From: Haloferacaceae archaeon
GTDB taxonomy: Archaea; Halobacteriota; Halobacteria; Halobacteriales; Haloferacaceae
Direction: 5' to 3'
DNA: 15,540 bases
NCBI GenBank assembly: GCA_018609965.1
Contig: JAHENP010000205.1
Coordinates: 1 to 15,540, forward strand
A model generated the notes under the pieces. That model saw only the letters and a program-made list of their open reading frames with translations. It made no database searches and was not told the origin of the DNA. Position 1 is the stretch's first letter; every line of letters begins with the position of its first letter. Positions 13,852 through 15,540 of this stretch are shown piece by piece. The translations under genes and the position numbers were made by a program.

Positions 13852-14855
13852 CCGACGACCACGTTTCCGACGCCGACGGAGAGCCGGCGGCCGACGACTA
13901 CGGGGTGATGGAAACCGAGAGTCACGAGCCGGCGACGGACGGTGGACGCACCCGTGGTGACGTGCCGAGCGCGTCGAACGGACTGTTGGATCGGTTCTCC
14001 GTCGTGTTCGGCCGACGGTTCCTCGTCGGTGTGCTCGCGGTGACGCTGGTGTTTCTGATCGGCCCGGTGCTTCTGACGTTCGTCGCGTCGTTCTTCCAGA
14101 GCTGGACCGGGATCGCCCCGAGCGGCTCACTCACCCTGATCCACTGGGAGCAGGCGCTCGGGCTGGTGGAGACGGTCGGCGCCTCCCGCGGGCTCGGCAC
14201 CTGGGTCGTCGACGTGCCAGGAACGGGGCTGGCGGTCCGACTCCCGGCGAGTATCGCGTTCAGCATGTTGTTGGCGCTTGCGGGCGTCGGGATCAACCTC
14301 CTGGTGGGGATTCCAATCGCGTACGCCGTCACCCGTTACGACTTCTACGGGCGGGATCTGCTCAACGCGGTCGCGGTGTTGCCGATCGTTCCCGGGATCA
14401 TCCTCGGGATTGCGTTCCTGCGAACCTACCCCAACCTGCCGAGTGCGGCCGCGCTCGTGATCGGTTACTCGTTGCTGAAGACGCCGTACATGGTGTTGGC
14501 GGTGCAGTCGTCGTTCGAGTCGATGGAACTCCGCCAGCTAGAGGAGAGCGCCCGCTCGCTGGGCGCCTCCTGGCCCCGGACGTTTCTGACGGTGTTGGTG
14601 CCGAACGCGAAACGCGGGATCGTCTCCGGGTCGATCATCTGTTGGACGCTCGCGGCCGCGGAGTTCAACTTCTCGTACATCGTCTACTCCCGGGGCCCGA
14701 AGCCGTTCTCGTTGTTCCTCTTCGAGAACATCTCCAACAACCCGTTCCAACGGGCGGCGGCGGCGGTGTCGATCTACTTCCTGATCGTCGCGTTGGTGAC
14801 CGCGTTGCTGCGCGCGACCGGGGAACGCGGCTTCTCGACGGGTGGTGTGCGGTGA
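13848..14855 (+). CDS. ABC importer permease 2 (POPT type)
   Basis: A 335-aa permease subunit starting at GTG 13848, overlapping the permease 1 stop by four bases (GTGA). A long acidic N-terminal tail (1-45) precedes the first helix (58-80). Core helices lie at about 135-160, 172-191, 200-221, 257-280 and 305-322. A degenerate EAA loop is seen at 232-258: EESARSLGAS, then VPNAKRGI, with E-S-A in place of E-A-A. Unlike bacterial fused FbpB-type permeases, this operon has two separate permeases, so the transporter is a heterodimer with an ATPase dimer. Confidence 0.88.
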   Translation: MTDDHVSDADGEPAADDYGVMETESHEPATDGGRTRGDVPSASNGLLDRFSVVFGRRFLVGVLAVTLVFLIGPVLLTFVASFFQSWTGIAPSGSLTLIHWEQALGLVETVGASRGLGTWVVDVPGTGLAVRLPASIAFSMLLALAGVGINLLVGIPIAYAVTRYDFYGRDLLNAVAVLPIVPGIILGIAFLRTYPNLPSAAALVIGYSLLKTPYMVLAVQSSFESMELRQLEESARSLGASWPRTFLTVLVPNAKRGIVSGSIICWTLAAAEFNFSYIVYSRGPKPFSLFLFENISNNPFQRAAAAVSIYFLIVALVTALLRATGERGFSTGGVR

Positions 14856-14873
14856 CCGAGCGACGGCTCACAC

Positions 14874-14880
14874 GGTGATC
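14874..14880 (+). promoter_or_regulatory. Shine-Dalgarno of the ATPase gene
   Basis: GGTGATC is complementary to the conserved GAUCACC near the 3' end of 16S rRNA and ends four bases before ATG 14885. It gives the ATPase its own ribosome entry in the 29-base gap after permease 2. Confidence 0.55.
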
Positions 14881-14884
14881 ACAG

Positions 14885-15540
14885 ATGGCAGAACGAGTCA
14901 GACTGACGAACGTGACGAAACGCTTCGGAGACACCCTCGCGGTCGACGGGGTCGATCTCACCGTCGAGCCGGGGGAGACGCTGGGCGTCGTCGGCCCCTC
15001 CGGCTGTGGGAAGACGACCACGCTCCGGACGGTCGCGGGGTTCGAGACGCCGACGGCCGGCACCGTCACGTTCGACGGTGAGCCGGTGACGGACGTGCCG
15101 CCAGAACGCCGCGACGTGGGGCTGGTGTTCCAGTCGTACGCGTTGTTCGACAACATGACCGTCGCGGAGAACGTCGCCTTCGGGCTGAAGATGCGCGGCG
15201 TCGACCGCGAGGAGCGTCGTGCCCGCACACAGGAGCTGTTGGAACTGCTTGGGATCGGCGAGATGGGTGACCGCGATCCGACGACGCTGTCGGGTGGCCA
15301 ACAACAACGCGTCGGGTTGGCCCGCGCGCTCGCCATCGAGCCGCGGGTGCTCCTGTTGGACGAGCCGATGACCGGGTTGGACGCCAAGCTGAAACGCCGC
15401 CTCGAAGAGGAGATTGGCGCGTTGTTGTCGGAGTTGGACGTGACGGCGTTGTACGTCACCCACGATCAGGCGGAGGCGATGGCGATGTGTGACCGGATCG
15501 CCGTGATGAATGACGGCGAGGTCGAACAGGTCGACACCCC
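14885..15540 (+). CDS. ABC importer ATPase, truncated by window end
   Basis: Nucleotide-binding subunit of the same importer. 218 full codons are present and the frame is open at the edge, so the C-terminal regulatory (TOBE-like) domain expected in this class is missing. Motifs: Walker A GPSGCGKTT (37-45); Q-loop Q83 in VFQSYALF; signature LSGGQQQR (135-142); Walker B VLLLDEP (155-161) with catalytic E160; D-loop TGLD (163-166); switch H193 in VTHDQAEAM. The sequence is of the CUT1/POPT type (PotA, FbpC, MalK relatives), in line with the two single-domain permeases. The substrate is not specified by the ATPase. Confidence 0.92.
   Translation, partial: MAERVRLTNVTKRFGDTLAVDGVDLTVEPGETLGVVGPSGCGKTTTLRTVAGFETPTAGTVTFDGEPVTDVPPERRDVGLVFQSYALFDNMTVAENVAFGLKMRGVDREERRARTQELLELLGIGEMGDRDPTTLSGGQQQRVGLARALAIEPRVLLLDEPMTGLDAKLKRRLEEEIGALLSELDVTALYVTHDQAEAMAMCDRIAVMNDGEVEQVDT

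Noticed and set aside
12844..14130. 428-codon minus-strand frame opposite the permeases
   Set aside because: An Arg/Glu-rich antisense artefact; the plus strand has EAA loops, coupled starts and a strong ribosome site.

Overview
The window looks like chromosomal DNA of a haloarchaeon (class Halobacteria). The DNA is GC-rich. The predicted proteins are rich in Asp, Glu, Ala, Val and Thr and poor in Lys and Cys. Several genes have TATA-like boxes about 27 bases upstream of the start codon with no leader. One lipoprotein has a twin-arginine signal plus lipobox, and several families (DUF2270, a SpoIIM-like fusion, a haloarchaeal ferritin-like protein) are typical of the group. I cannot name the genus.

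Layout. 1-978 (-) is a 5'-complete but truncated threonine synthase, divergent from a ketopantoate reductase (1089-2015, +). 2240-5554 (+) is a large secreted subtilisin-family protease. It ends in a cohesin domain and a two-repeat type-I-like dockerin. Thirty bases past a T-tract terminator, 5634-6389 (+) encodes a small secreted protein made of one cohesin, a Thr/Pro/Ser stalk and a C-terminal membrane anchor. Convergent to it are two minus-strand genes: a DUF4097 beta-repeat protein (6435-7364) and a DUF2270 membrane protein (7465-8277). A tRNA-Thr(GGT) gene (8628-8699, -) with a clear promoter follows. Next is a long multi-pass membrane protein with a SpoIIM/DUF95-like C-terminal half (8843-10768, -). 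It is divergent from a ferritin-like helical protein (10973-11572, +). The right end is an ABC importer operon: binding lipoprotein (11703-12884), two permeases (12886-13851, 13848-14855) and an ATPase cut by the window edge (14885-15540).

Main point of interest. The protease and the small cohesin protein look like a minimal cellulosome-type cell-surface complex built around proteolysis. The protease has no membrane anchor of its own but carries a dockerin. The adjacent gene supplies a membrane-anchored cohesin closely related in sequence to the protease's own cohesin. The protease could therefore be docked on the cell surface, or could chain to itself through its own cohesin. An array of three alternating GTGAC half-sites lies just upstream of the protease TATA box and may regulate it. 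These functional links are inferred from domain content and gene order; binding is not shown by the sequence.
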